Of a stretch of DNA of 34,109 nucleotides, positions 1-7,902 are shown piece by piece. Source of the DNA: UBA1724 sp963621575 (lineage in GTDB: Bacteria; Verrucomicrobiota; Lentisphaeria; Oligosphaerales; Oligosphaeraceae); contig CAVFEH010000021.1 of NCBI GenBank assembly GCA_963621575.1, positions 1 through 34,109 of the forward strand, read 5' to 3'. The translations under genes were made by a program, and so were the position numbers. The notes below the pieces were generated by a model. That model saw nothing but the letters and a program-made list of their open reading frames with translations, was not told the DNA's origin and searched no databases. Each line of letters starts with the position of its first letter. The stretch's first letter is position 1.

Positions 1-50
1 CTACCTTGCCAAGGTAGCTGTCGACGGTTCGAGTCCGTTTGCCCGCTCCA
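1..50 (+). tRNA. tRNA-Gly(GCC), 5' truncated by window edge
   Basis: The 3' part of a glycine tRNA: anticodon arm with loop TTGCCAA (anticodon GCC at 8-10), variable loop, T arm with GTTCGAGTCC, the 3' acceptor strand and an encoded CCA at 48-50. It is identical, base for base, to the corresponding part of the complete copy that starts 18 nt downstream. The D arm and 5' acceptor strand lie outside the window. Confidence 0.93.
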
Positions 51-68
51 TCTTCTTTCCCACATTCT

Positions 69-144
69 GCGGGCATAGCTCAGTTGGTAGAGCGCTACCT
101 TGCCAAGGTAGCTGTCGACGGTTCGAGTCCGTTTGCCCGCTCCA
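69..144 (+). tRNA. tRNA-Gly(GCC)
   Basis: A complete 76-nt cloverleaf. The acceptor strands GCGGGCA and TGCCCGC pair perfectly. The anticodon stem CTACC/GGTAG closes a TTGCCAA loop with anticodon GCC at 102-104, which reads GGC/GGT glycine codons. The discriminator is T (typical of bacterial tRNA-Gly) and CCA is encoded at 142-144. It is the second of two tandem identical copies. GGC is clearly a favoured glycine codon in the downstream genes, which fits keeping two copies. Confidence 0.97.
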
Positions 145-156
145 TCTTCCTCGATC

Positions 157-192
157 AAGCCGCCAGAGAAACTGTTTCTCCTGCGGCTTTTT
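157..192 (+). terminator. Intrinsic terminator of the tRNA-Gly unit
   Basis: Inverted repeat AAGCCGC...GCGGCTT (157-163 with 183-189), extended inward by AGAAA/TTTCT pairs after a short mismatched stretch, then a T run at 188-192 and a second T-rich stretch to 198. It lies 13 nt after the tRNA CCA end, so it should end the tRNA transcript before the DUF58 gene. Confidence 0.8.
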
Positions 193-226
193 CGTTTTCC
201 ATTCATTTGCTTGCGCACACGAACGG

Positions 227-1090
227 ATGTTGCCCACAGCGGATCTTCTTCAGAAACTGGGCGGGTGCCGATTCCTGGCAAAAAGGCTCCTGGAATCCCT
301 CCCCCTGACCGGCACCCACCGGGGACGCCGGGATGGGGCGGGACTGGAATTCCAGCAACACCGTCCTTACGCGGTGGGTGACGATCTGCGGGATCTGGAC
401 TGGCGACTCTACGCCAGAAGCGATTCCCTCCAGGTGTGCACCCGTCGCCCGGAGGTGCCCGGACGCCTGGCGATCCTCCTGGACGCCTCCGCTTCCATGG
501 GATACCAAGGACAGGGCTCCCCCTGCACGAAGCTCCAGTATGCCACATTGCTGACGGCCTGCGCCGCCTGGATCGCGCGCAGCCAGGGCGACCAGCTGGC
601 GCTCTTCGTCTACCGTGAGGAGCTTGTGGAGGGATCCGGGACTTTCTTGGAGTGGGAGGGACTCTGCCGCACTTTGGATTTCCTCCATGCGGAGGGCGTG
701 GCGCGTCCCCGCCAGGCCTGGGAGATGTGCTCGGATTTTCTGGGACGCCGGGGGACGGCGATCTGGATTTCGGATTTCTGGGATGGGGAGCAGGAGTTGC
801 GGAGCCTTTGCCGCGGGCTTCAGGACGCCGGCGGACTGCGCGTATTCCAGGTGCTGGACCAGGACGAGTTGACTTTGCCCGTCACGGGCATGCGCCGCTT
901 CCAGGATGCGGAACACCCCGGGTGCACCGTGGACACCCTCCCGGAGAGCGCCCGGGAGGACTACCGGCTGCGTGTGGAACAGTATCAAAAGAAGCTCGGG
1001 GAGCTCTTCCTTTCCCAGGAAATCCCTTTCCAGAGTGTGGTTACGACGCAGGATCCATCGGGGGCCGTGCGGCGTCTCGCGGAGGGATAG
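227..1090 (+). CDS. DUF58 domain protein (vWA-like)
   Basis: A 287-residue DUF58 protein. The family signature is visible: an N-terminal G-x-H-x-G-x(3)-G-x-G-x-EF segment (about residues 29-42), then RPYxxGDDxRDLDWRLYAR (46-64). A vWA-like MIDAS motif DASAS follows at 86-90, with Asp86, Ser88 and Ser90 as likely metal ligands. No membrane segment or signal peptide is visible, so it should be cytoplasmic. DUF58 proteins usually sit beside a MoxR AAA+ ATPase and BatA/BatB-like proteins; none of these is next to it here. Its left neighbour is the tRNA terminator. There is no clear Shine-Dalgarno before the ATG, but the start matches where the family begins. Function within the family is poorly defined; a role in envelope or complex assembly is only inferred. 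Confidence 0.85.
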   Translation: MLPTADLLQKLGGCRFLAKRLLESLPLTGTHRGRRDGAGLEFQQHRPYAVGDDLRDLDWRLYARSDSLQVCTRRPEVPGRLAILLDASASMGYQGQGSPCTKLQYATLLTACAAWIARSQGDQLALFVYREELVEGSGTFLEWEGLCRTLDFLHAEGVARPRQAWEMCSDFLGRRGTAIWISDFWDGEQELRSLCRGLQDAGGLRVFQVLDQDELTLPVTGMRRFQDAEHPGCTVDTLPESAREDYRLRVEQYQKKLGELFLSQEIPFQSVVTTQDPSGAVRRLAEG

Positions 1091-1282
1091 TGGGCCCCGC
1101 CCCCGCCCCCGCGTCGCGGGGACGGGTGCCCGGCTGAGGGTGTGACAAGGGGTATATTAAGAGCGTTGTTTTTCCCCTCCTGAGGACCGTGCACACGCGG
1201 GATTTCCAGGGGTGGACGGGAGGTCTTCTTCCCATTGTCGCGGCCGCTTGTTTTCCTCATCTTCCGGGAGTTCCCCAGCCGA
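1091..1282 (+). promoter_or_regulatory. Intergenic region with a TATATT -10-like motif
   Basis: A 192-nt gap without a gene. It holds a GC hairpin (CCCCGC-GTC-GCGGGG near 1107-1121) with no T tail, and GGGGTATATTAA at 1149-1160, which resembles a -10 box. I find no -35 hexamer at the right distance. The same G-rich plus TATATT pattern recurs at 8244-8254 and 21908-21920, so this may be the promoter of the transpeptidase-accA pair. Confidence 0.25.
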
Positions 1283-2296
1283 ATGTACTGGTATATCAAA
1301 TATCCCCTCGTCGTCCTGTTGGTTTTTGCGTTTCTGGGCCTGGCGGGGGTTCTCTGGCGTTCTTGCTCCGGCCCGAAGGAGGGGGGGGGCGAGCCTGTTG
1401 TGGAGACGGTGCCCCCCGCAGGGATGGAGGCGGAGAACGCCACGACCCGGGAGGGCCTCCCCGAGGCTTCCGCCGCCCCCGCGGAGCCCGTGGCAGCCCC
1501 CGGGCCGGCGTCTCCGTTGGCGCCCCCCGATGTGGAGGAACGCCTCGCCAGCGCCCGCGCGCAGTTGGACCGCGGCATGCTGGAAGCCGCCCGCGCCCTG
1601 GCGCGGCAGGTGATGAAGCGCAGCGATGTGGTGGAGTTCGATCCTGTTTGGCGGGAGGCCGTCGCCGTGGTGGACGATGCGGACCGGCGGCTTATGAATT
1701 CCTCGGCTCCCGCCCGCGAAAAGAGCTTCTACCGCGTGGTCCGCGGCGATTCCCTGGCGCGCATCGCCAGCCGCTACTATACCAGCGTGGGCGCGTTGAT
1801 CCGCTGCAATGAGAGCCTCCACCGGGAGGACGGACGGGATCCCGTGATTCGACCCACCCAGACCCTTTCCTACATTCGCGGCACTTGGTCCATCCGCGTC
1901 TCCAAACAGCATTTCCTGCTGATGCTCTATCTGGACGGTGAAATCTACCGTGTCTGGACGGTGGGCATTGGCCGCGAAAACCGGACGCCGGCGGGGAGCT
2001 TCCTGATCACTGGCAAGCTGACGGATCCCGCCTGGACGCCCCCCGGCCGCAACATCCCTCCCGGCGACCCCGAGAATGTACTGGGCACTCGTTGGCTGAA
2101 GTTGACTCCGGTGGACGGCACGGATCCCAGCCTGGAGGGCTATGGCATCCATGGCACCACGGAGCCCGAGACGGTGGGCACCAGTTGCTCGGCCGGATGC
2201 ATTCGCATGCGGAACGAGGAGGTGGAGGAGCTTTACGACTTTATTCCCATGCCCGGCGGCTCCACGCCTCCCGTGAGGGTCTCCATTGAGGAGTAG
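1283..2296 (+). CDS. LysM-containing L,D-transpeptidase (YkuD family)
   Basis: A 337-residue cell-wall cross-linking enzyme. An N-terminal hydrophobic segment (residues 7-25) acts as signal anchor, followed by a Pro/Ala/Glu-rich linker (30-85) and a short helical repeat-like stretch (83-113). A LysM peptidoglycan-binding domain follows (about 149-198, starting FYRVVRGDSLARIA), then the YkuD catalytic domain (202-335). The catalytic motif is complete: His290 in GIHGT and Cys306-Ile-Arg308 in SAGCIRM. The family forms meso-DAP to meso-DAP cross-links or attaches lipoproteins to peptidoglycan in the periplasm. The chosen start (1283) puts the anchor directly at the N-terminus; an in-frame upstream start at 1235 would add 16 residues. 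accA follows 9 nt downstream, so the two are likely co-transcribed although unrelated in function. Confidence 0.9.
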   Translation: MYWYIKYPLVVLLVFAFLGLAGVLWRSCSGPKEGGGEPVVETVPPAGMEAENATTREGLPEASAAPAEPVAAPGPASPLAPPDVEERLASARAQLDRGMLEAARALARQVMKRSDVVEFDPVWREAVAVVDDADRRLMNSSAPAREKSFYRVVRGDSLARIASRYYTSVGALIRCNESLHREDGRDPVIRPTQTLSYIRGTWSIRVSKQHFLLMLYLDGEIYRVWTVGIGRENRTPAGSFLITGKLTDPAWTPPGRNIPPGDPENVLGTRWLKLTPVDGTDPSLEGYGIHGTTEPETVGTSCSAGCIRMRNEEVEELYDFIPMPGGSTPPVRVSIEE

Positions 2297-2305
2297 GATA
2301 GCGTC

Positions 2306-3262
2306 ATGTCCGAAGGAAATCTGGATTTTGCGGAGCCCCTCCTGGAGCTCGTGCGGCGGGCGGAGCAACTGCAGCGCCACGCCCAGCGGAATCACCTTCG
2401 CCTGGATTCAGAGTTGAAGGAACTCTTCCAGAAGATCGAGAAGGTCGAGGAGCTCTTCCAGAAGAACCTGACTCCCTGGCAGAAGGTCCGCCTGGCGCGG
2501 CACCCCCTGCGACCCCATCCGCAGTATTTCTGCAGGATGATCTTCTCCGATTTCATGGAGCTCCACGGTGACCGGCGCTTCGGTGACGACTGGGCGGTCG
2601 GCGGCGGATTTGCGCGGCTCCAGGGAAGGCCCGTCATGGTCATCTTCATCCGGAAGGGACACAATCTGGAGCAGTACCTCAAAAACCACTTCGGCTGCCC
2701 GGAACCCGAGGGATATCGAAAGGCGCTCCGGCTCATGAAGCTGGCCGAAAAGGCCCGCTGCCCCATTGTCACGCTGGTCGACACTCCCGGAGCCTTCCCT
2801 GGAATCTCCGGCGGCGAACGCCATATCGGCGAGGCCATCGCCGTGAACCTCCGGGAGATGTTCCGGCTTACCGTTCCCATCGTCTGCGTGATAACGGGAG
2901 AGGGCGGTTCCGGCGGCGCTTTGGGGCTGGCCGTGGGGAACGTGGTGCTCATGCTCTCCAACGCATACTATTCCGCCATCACCCCGGAGGGCTGCGCCGC
3001 CATTCTCTGGCGCGACGAAAACCGCACCGCCGACGCCGCGAAGGCCTTGAAACTTACCGCCGAGGACCTCCTGCAGCTTAAGATCATCGATGATATCGTC
3101 CCGGAACCCCTCGGCGGTGCGCATTGCAATCCCGGCGCCGCCGCCGCAATCCTCAAAAACGTCCTCATCCAGACCCTGAAGCCGCTCTGGACAAAGTCCC
3201 CCGCAAAACTGAAGGAAAAGCGGTACGAGCGCTTCCGCAGAATGGGAGTTTTTGAGGGTTAG
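2306..3262 (+). CDS. accA: Acetyl-CoA carboxylase carboxyltransferase subunit alpha
   Basis: A 318-residue AccA, the usual length. With AccD it moves the carboxyl group from biotinylated AccB to acetyl-CoA, making malonyl-CoA for fatty acid synthesis. Visible hallmarks are the N-terminal helical region (about 5-60), HGDRRFGDD, the CoA-binding/crotonase-fold segments PEGYRKALRLMKLAEK and DTPGAFPGI, the oxyanion motif GEGGSGGALGLAVG, and SPEGCA-like TPEGCAAILW near the C-terminus. The usual GxDTKEK loop after GH is altered (GHNLEQYLKNHFG). It lies 9 nt after the transpeptidase gene with an AGGA ribosome site before ATG. accB, accC and accD are not in the window; the other fatty acid genes begin 5.6 kb downstream. 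Confidence 0.96.
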   Translation: MSEGNLDFAEPLLELVRRAEQLQRHAQRNHLRLDSELKELFQKIEKVEELFQKNLTPWQKVRLARHPLRPHPQYFCRMIFSDFMELHGDRRFGDDWAVGGGFARLQGRPVMVIFIRKGHNLEQYLKNHFGCPEPEGYRKALRLMKLAEKARCPIVTLVDTPGAFPGISGGERHIGEAIAVNLREMFRLTVPIVCVITGEGGSGGALGLAVGNVVLMLSNAYYSAITPEGCAAILWRDENRTADAAKALKLTAEDLLQLKIIDDIVPEPLGGAHCNPGAAAAILKNVLIQTLKPLWTKSPAKLKEKRYERFRRMGVFEG

Positions 3263-3341
3263 CGTCACACCACGACGCGGTTCAGGGAGGAAGTGAACGG
3301 GGGGCGTGCGCAAAAACTTGACTTGTCGGCATCGCCGGCGC

Positions 3342-3358
3342 TTGGCGTTTATGTTGCC
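3342..3358 (+). promoter_or_regulatory. Possible sigma-54-type -24/-12 element upstream of typA
   Basis: TTGGC...TTGC with GG at 3344-3345 and GC at 3356-3357, exactly 10 nt between them as sigma-54 promoters require. The -24 side matches TTGGC but then departs from the CACG consensus, and the -12 side is TTGC followed by C rather than A/T. The match is weaker than the one before dnaK. It lies in a 265-nt gene-free stretch, about 170 nt before the typA start. Confidence 0.35.
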
Positions 3359-3435
3359 AATTCCTGTCAAAAGGCGACAGAATCCCTCTTGTAGATTATT
3401 TTAATCAGGTTTTCGGAATGTCGTTATTTTTTTTG

Positions 3436-3479
3436 CGTCGCCGTCGGAACAGCCGACGCCGTCGACTTTTCTTTTTTTT
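3436..3479 (+). terminator. Terminator-like hairpin in the typA leader (possible attenuator)
   Basis: An imperfect stem: 3436-3447 pairs with 3453-3464 (core CGTCGG/CCGACG plus outer GC pairs, with two mismatches) around the loop AACAG. It is followed by TTTT-C-TTTTTTTT (3467-3479). It lies only 49 nt before the typA ATG, leaving little room for a promoter after it, so it probably sits inside the typA mRNA leader. It could be read as a conditional terminator (attenuator), or as the terminator of accA if typA has a very short leader. Confidence 0.55.
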
Positions 3480-3527
3480 GCTAGCAGTGTCCTCCCTGGA
3501 ATTTGAGTGGGAGGAGAGGGATTCCTG

Positions 3528-5336
3528 ATGGACCAGTCGAAGATTCGCAACATTGCCATTATCGCGCACGTCGACCATGGCAAGACCACGTTGGTGGACC
3601 AGCTCTTCAAGTTCAGCGGCATGTTCCGCGACAACCAGAAGGTGGAGGAGTGCATGATGGACTCCAACGCCATTGAGCGTGAGCGGGGCATCACCATCAC
3701 GAGCAAGAATGGCTCCTTCCGGTACAAGGACTATACCATCAACATCATTGACACTCCCGGACACGCGGACTTTGGCGGCCAGGTGGAGCGTGTGTTGAAG
3801 ATGGCGGATGGGGCGCTGTTGTTGGTGGATGCCCAGGAGGGCCCCATGCCACAGACCTTTTTCGTGTTGAAGAAGGCCCTTTCCCTCTCCCTGCCCATCG
3901 TGGTGGTCATCAACAAGATCGACAAGCCCGCCGCGCGCCCCTATTGGGCCGTGGACCAGGTCTTCGACCTCTTCGTGCGCTTGAATGCCCCCGATGACTT
4001 GCTGGACTTCCCCGTGGTGTACGCCTCTGGCCGTGACGGCTGGTCCGTGGACAACTTGGATGACGAGCGCAAGGACCTGACCGCCCTGTGCGAGCACATC
4101 ATCAAGGACATTCCGGCGCCCAAGGGCTCTCCCGACGGCCCCCTGCAGGTGCTGATCTCCACTCTGGACTACTCCCCCTACCTGGGCCGTATCGGCATTG
4201 GCAAGATCACCAGCGGCAGGATCGACATCAACCAGGCCACGGTGGTGGCCATGCGTGACGGCACTCTGAAGCCGGCCCGGATTGCCCAGATCTTCCGCTT
4301 CGAGTCCAACAAGAAGTTCCAGGTCAACGAGGCATCCTGCGGTGATATCGTGGGGATTGCGGGCATGAACGACGTGACGGTGGGATGCACCTACACTTCC
4401 CCGGAGAATCCCATCCCCCTGCCGCCCATGCCCATCGACCCACCCACCATCTCCATGAACTTCCTGCCCAACGCCTCTCCCTTCGCAGGCCAGGAGGGCA
4501 CGTACGTCACCAGCAGCCACCTGGAGGAACGTCTCCGCCGGGAGACCATGTCCGATGTGGCGTTGCAGGTGGTGCCCCTGGGCGTGGGGCAGGGCTTCAC
4601 CGTTTCCGGACGCGGCGAGCTGCACCTGTCGGTGCTCATTGAGCAGATGCGCCGCGAGGGCTATGAGATGGAGTGCACCCGGCCCGTGGTGATCTTCCAG
4701 ACCGGCCCCAATGGCGAGAAGCTGGAGCCTTTCGAGGAGCTGACGGTGGATGTGGACCAGAACTACGTCGGGCCCGTCATGGAGAAGCTGGGCCTGCGGA
4801 AGGGCCGCATCCAGTCCATGGAGACGGACAACGGCATGGCGCGGATCGTCTACTTGATTCCCACCCGTGGTCTGCTGGGCTACCGTTCTGAGTTCATGAC
4901 GGACACCAAGGGGCTTGGCGTGATGAACTACCTCTTCAGCGGCTACGAGCCCTACGCGGGCGAAATCGTCTACCGCCAGCACGGCGCAATGGTCTCCATG
5001 TGCGCCTGTGACGCGGTGCCCTACGCGCTGTTCAACCTGCAGGAGCGCGGGCGCCTCTTCCTGGGCCCCAATGTGAAGATCTACGCCGGGCAGATCATCG
5101 GCGAAAACGCCCGCGAGGGCGACATGCTGGTGAACCCCGGCAAGGCCAAGAAGCTGACCAACGTCCGCGCCGCCGGCTCTGACGAGAACATCATCCTGAC
5201 TCCGCCGGTGCAGATGAGCCTGGAGGACTGCATTAGCTTCATCAACGATGATGAGCTGATGGAGGTGACCCCCAAGAGCATCCGCCTGCGCAAGAAGGCC
5301 CTGAAGAAGTGGGGCTGGAGCGGCGGCAACGACTAG
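3528..5336 (+). CDS. typA: Ribosome-associated translational GTPase TypA/BipA
   Basis: A 602-residue EF-G-like GTPase that binds the ribosome and helps 50S assembly and growth under stress or cold. The G domain shows G1 AHVDHGKT (13-20), switch I RERGITI (51-57), G3 DTPGHADFGG and G4 NKID. Domain II, an EF-G-like domain with GRGELHLSVLIEQMRREG, and the BipA-specific C-terminal domain follow. The length is typical. The start at 3528 has a strong GGAGGAGAGGG upstream; an in-frame GTG at 3507 would add seven residues ahead of the conserved N-terminus and lies within that ribosome site. smpB follows after 27 nt, so the two ribosome-related genes are probably one unit. Confidence 0.97.
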   Translation: MDQSKIRNIAIIAHVDHGKTTLVDQLFKFSGMFRDNQKVEECMMDSNAIERERGITITSKNGSFRYKDYTINIIDTPGHADFGGQVERVLKMADGALLLVDAQEGPMPQTFFVLKKALSLSLPIVVVINKIDKPAARPYWAVDQVFDLFVRLNAPDDLLDFPVVYASGRDGWSVDNLDDERKDLTALCEHIIKDIPAPKGSPDGPLQVLISTLDYSPYLGRIGIGKITSGRIDINQATVVAMRDGTLKPARIAQIFRFESNKKFQVNEASCGDIVGIAGMNDVTVGCTYTSPENPIPLPPMPIDPPTISMNFLPNASPFAGQEGTYVTSSHLEERLRRETMSDVALQVVPLGVGQGFTVSGRGELHLSVLIEQMRREGYEMECTRPVVIFQTGPNGEKLEPFEELTVDVDQNYVGPVMEKLGLRKGRIQSMETDNGMARIVYLIPTRGLLGYRSEFMTDTKGLGVMNYLFSGYEPYAGEIVYRQHGAMVSMCACDAVPYALFNLQERGRLFLGPNVKIYAGQIIGENAREGDMLVNPGKAKKLTNVRAAGSDENIILTPPVQMSLEDCISFINDDELMEVTPKSIRLRKKALKKWGWSGGND

Positions 5337-5363
5337 CGGCCACCTTCGACCCCTGACTTCCCC

Positions 5364-5819
5364 ATGAAGAACATCTGCCAGAACAAAAGGGCATACCACG
5401 ACTACCAGGTGCTGGAGAAGCTTCAGGCGGGGATTGCCCTGACGGGGACGGAGGTGAAGTCCTGCCGCAATGGGGGGATGTCCCTGGCGCAGTCTTACAT
5501 CGCCATTGACCAGCGCGGGAATGCGCAGTTGCTGGGATGCAATATTGCGCCGTATGCCATGGGGAGCTACAACAACCACGCGCCTCTGCGGCAGAGGCAG
5601 CTCCTGCTTCACAAGAAGGAGATCCGGAGGCTGAAGCGCTCCACGGAGGCGAAGGGTCTGACCATCATTCCCCTGGAGGCCTATTTTGACGACCGGGGAC
5701 ACATCAAGCTGGATGTGGGCGTCTGCCGGGGAAAGAATCTCCATGACAAGCGCGACGCCATGCGGGAGCAGCTGGATCGCCGGGAGGCCGAGCGCGCCGT
5801 GAAGGGCGGCCGTGGGTAG
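5364..5819 (+). CDS. smpB: SsrA-binding protein SmpB (trans-translation)
   Basis: A 151-residue SmpB, normal length. It binds tmRNA and delivers it to stalled ribosomes. The N-terminal NKRAYHDYQVLEKLQAGIALTGTEVKSCRNG block is followed by the OB-fold body (about 40-125) and a basic C-terminal tail (GKNLHDKRDAMREQ onwards) that would enter the mRNA channel. There is no Shine-Dalgarno before this ATG; the leader is C/T-rich. It follows typA closely and is followed by queA 43 nt later, so these form a translation/RNA modification run. The tmRNA gene (ssrA) is not visible in the window. Confidence 0.97.
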   Translation: MKNICQNKRAYHDYQVLEKLQAGIALTGTEVKSCRNGGMSLAQSYIAIDQRGNAQLLGCNIAPYAMGSYNNHAPLRQRQLLLHKKEIRRLKRSTEAKGLTIIPLEAYFDDRGHIKLDVGVCRGKNLHDKRDAMREQLDRREAERAVKGGRG

Positions 5820-5862
5820 CCGCGGGCGGTGCCGGACGCGCTGTCCGGCAAGGGGAACGAGA

Positions 5863-6912
5863 ATGCTTGTATCCGATTTCGATTTCGAACTGCCTTCCGA
5901 GCTCATCGCCCAGCGGCCCCTGGCGGACCGTGCCGCGGCCAGGATGCTCGTCATGGAGCGCGCCACCGGCCGGAGGCTCTCCACGGATTTCCATCATTTC
6001 GCGGAATACCTGCGCCCGGGAGACTGCCTGGTGCTCAATGACACCCGCGTCATTCCCGCGCGCCTCTGGGGACATCGTCCGGAGACCTTGGGGAAGGTGC
6101 AGGTCTTCATGCTGGAGAGCCGTGGCGGCCGCCAGTGGCAGGTCTTCCTGAAGCCGGGACGCCGTCTGCGCCCCGGCGCCCGCATCGTGCTGGACGGCGA
6201 TGGCAGTGGTCTCACGGTGCTGGAGAAGGCCCCCGACGGCGCCTGCCTGGTGGAGTTCGACCGGGAAGATGTCCTGGAGATCCTGGAGAAATACGGCAAG
6301 ACCCCGCTTCCGCCCTATATCACCCGCGAGGCGGAGGAGTCCGACAAGGAGGACTACCAGACTGTCTATGCCCGGCATCCCGGAAGCGTGGCGTGTCCCA
6401 CGGCGGGGCTGCATTTGACGCCGGAGATCCTGGCGGAATTGGAGGCAAAAGGCGTTTCCCTGGCGCGGGTTACCCTCCATGTGGGCGCGGGAACCTTCCG
6501 TCCCGTGGAGAGCAGGACCATCGAGGAGCACGTGATGCACGAGGAACGGTATTTCCTGCCCCGGGAGGCCGCGGACATCATCAATGGCACCCGGGAGCGG
6601 GGCGGAAAAGTCTTTTGCATGGGAACCACCTCCGTGCGCACCCTGGAGACCTGCGCAGACCCCGGGACCGGCAGGGTTGTCCCCGGGACCGGCCGCACCA
6701 GCATCTTCCTCTATCCCCCGAAGAAGCTTGTCGTCACCGACGGACTGCTCACGAACTTCCATCTTCCACAGTCCACTCTCCTCATGTTGGTTTGCTGCCT
6801 GGCCCCCCACGACCAGGTCATGGACGCATACCGTCAGGCCGTCCAGGAACGATACCGCTTCTTCAGCTACGGAGACTGTATGCTCATCCTGCCCCCCGGG
6901 CGGGAATTATAG
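5863..6912 (+). CDS. queA: S-adenosylmethionine:tRNA ribosyltransferase-isomerase
   Basis: A 349-residue QueA, usual length. It transfers and isomerises the ribosyl group of SAM onto 7-aminomethyl-7-deazaguanine at the tRNA wobble position, making epoxyqueuosine. Hallmarks are the N-terminal LVSDFDFELPSELIAQRP, the central YQTVYA and the VACPTAGLHLT block, LHVGAGTFRPV, and the C-terminal TNFHLPQSTLLMLVCCL. The start at 5863 gives the classic family N-terminus and has AAGGGGAACGAG as ribosome site. An upstream in-frame start at 5812 overlaps the smpB stop and adds an arginine-rich segment not typical of the family. tgt is not present nearby. Confidence 0.96.
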   Translation: MLVSDFDFELPSELIAQRPLADRAAARMLVMERATGRRLSTDFHHFAEYLRPGDCLVLNDTRVIPARLWGHRPETLGKVQVFMLESRGGRQWQVFLKPGRRLRPGARIVLDGDGSGLTVLEKAPDGACLVEFDREDVLEILEKYGKTPLPPYITREAEESDKEDYQTVYARHPGSVACPTAGLHLTPEILAELEAKGVSLARVTLHVGAGTFRPVESRTIEEHVMHEERYFLPREAADIINGTRERGGKVFCMGTTSVRTLETCADPGTGRVVPGTGRTSIFLYPPKKLVVTDGLLTNFHLPQSTLLMLVCCLAPHDQVMDAYRQAVQERYRFFSYGDCMLILPPGREL

Positions 6913-7014
6913 TAAGCCCGCGTTCCACAGGGGGCTTGCCGCCGGCATGCCCCTTCCCGCGGAAAGGCGGCCGTCATTCCGAAATTCTCAACTCCCCCAT
7001 TTCTGATTCTTGCC

Positions 7015-7887
7015 ATGAGACTCCAGGGTTGCTATACCGCGCTTGTTACTCCTTTTCGCAACGGAGTGGTGGACTATCCCGCCATGGAGGCATTGCTGGA
7101 GCGCCAGATTGCCGGTGGGGTGGCTGGCGTGCTTCCTGTGGGCACCACGGGTGAATCCCCCACTCTCACCGTGGAGGAGCACATTGAGGTCATTCGCTTC
7201 GTGGCGGAGAAGGTGGCCGGGCGTTGCCAGGTCATCGCGGGCACGGGCGGCAACTCCACCGACGAGGCCATCCGCCTGACAAAGGCCGTTGCGGACATGC
7301 AGGTGGACGCCACGCTGCAGGTGACTCCTTACTACAACAAGCCCTCTTCCGAGGGGCTGTACCGGCACTTCACCACCGTGGCGGAGTGCACCAGGCTGCC
7401 TGTCATCCTCTACAATGTGCCGGGACGCACCGGAAAGGAGATCCCCCTGGACGTGGTAGCGCGCCTGGCGAAGCACCCCAAGGTGGCCGCCATCAAAGAG
7501 GCCGCCGGGAGCGTGGAGCGCGTCAACGCCATCCGCCGCATCTGTGATCTGACCATCCTTTCCGGGGACGACAGCCTGGCGTTGCCCATGATGTGCGTGG
7601 GGGCCTCCGGTGTGATTAGCGTCCTCTCCAACGTGGCCCCCGATGCCTACTCCGAAATGTGCCGTCTGGCGCTTGCCGGTGACTACGTCAAGGCCCAGGC
7701 GATCCACCGTCGCTTCTATCCCCTGGCACACGACCTCTTCCTGGAGGCCAATCCCATTCCCGTGAAGGCCGCCATGGCCGCCATGGGACTCATGGCGGAG
7801 GAATACCGCCTGCCGCTCTGCGAAATGGGCGCCGCCAACCGGGAGACCCTCATGGCCACCATGCGGTCCCTGGGGCTGCTCAAGTAG
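7015..7887 (+). CDS. dapA: 4-hydroxy-tetrahydrodipicolinate synthase
   Basis: A 290-residue DapA TIM barrel that condenses pyruvate with aspartate semialdehyde, the first step towards diaminopimelate and lysine. Every catalytic residue is in place and at E. coli numbering: Lys161 (Schiff base, in AAIKEAAGS), Tyr133, Thr44 (in GTTGES), Tyr107 (in YYNKPS) and Arg138. Diaminopimelate made by this route is the substrate of L,D-transpeptidases such as the one at 1283. The preceding 102-nt gap shows no obvious promoter or Shine-Dalgarno; the leader is pyrimidine-rich. yceD starts 15 nt after the stop. Confidence 0.97.
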   Translation: MRLQGCYTALVTPFRNGVVDYPAMEALLERQIAGGVAGVLPVGTTGESPTLTVEEHIEVIRFVAEKVAGRCQVIAGTGGNSTDEAIRLTKAVADMQVDATLQVTPYYNKPSSEGLYRHFTTVAECTRLPVILYNVPGRTGKEIPLDVVARLAKHPKVAAIKEAAGSVERVNAIRRICDLTILSGDDSLALPMMCVGASGVISVLSNVAPDAYSEMCRLALAGDYVKAQAIHRRFYPLAHDLFLEANPIPVKAAMAAMGLMAEEYRLPLCEMGAANRETLMATMRSLGLLK

Positions 7888-7902
7888 CTTCCTCCCGCAC
7901 CC

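Noticed and set aside
3405..5984. An 859-codon open frame on the - strand opposite typA and smpB
   Set aside because: It lies fully antisense to typA and smpB, which have clear conserved motifs. Its product is rich in His, Gln, Leu and Val without any family motif, as expected when GC-rich codon bias removes stops on the opposite strand.
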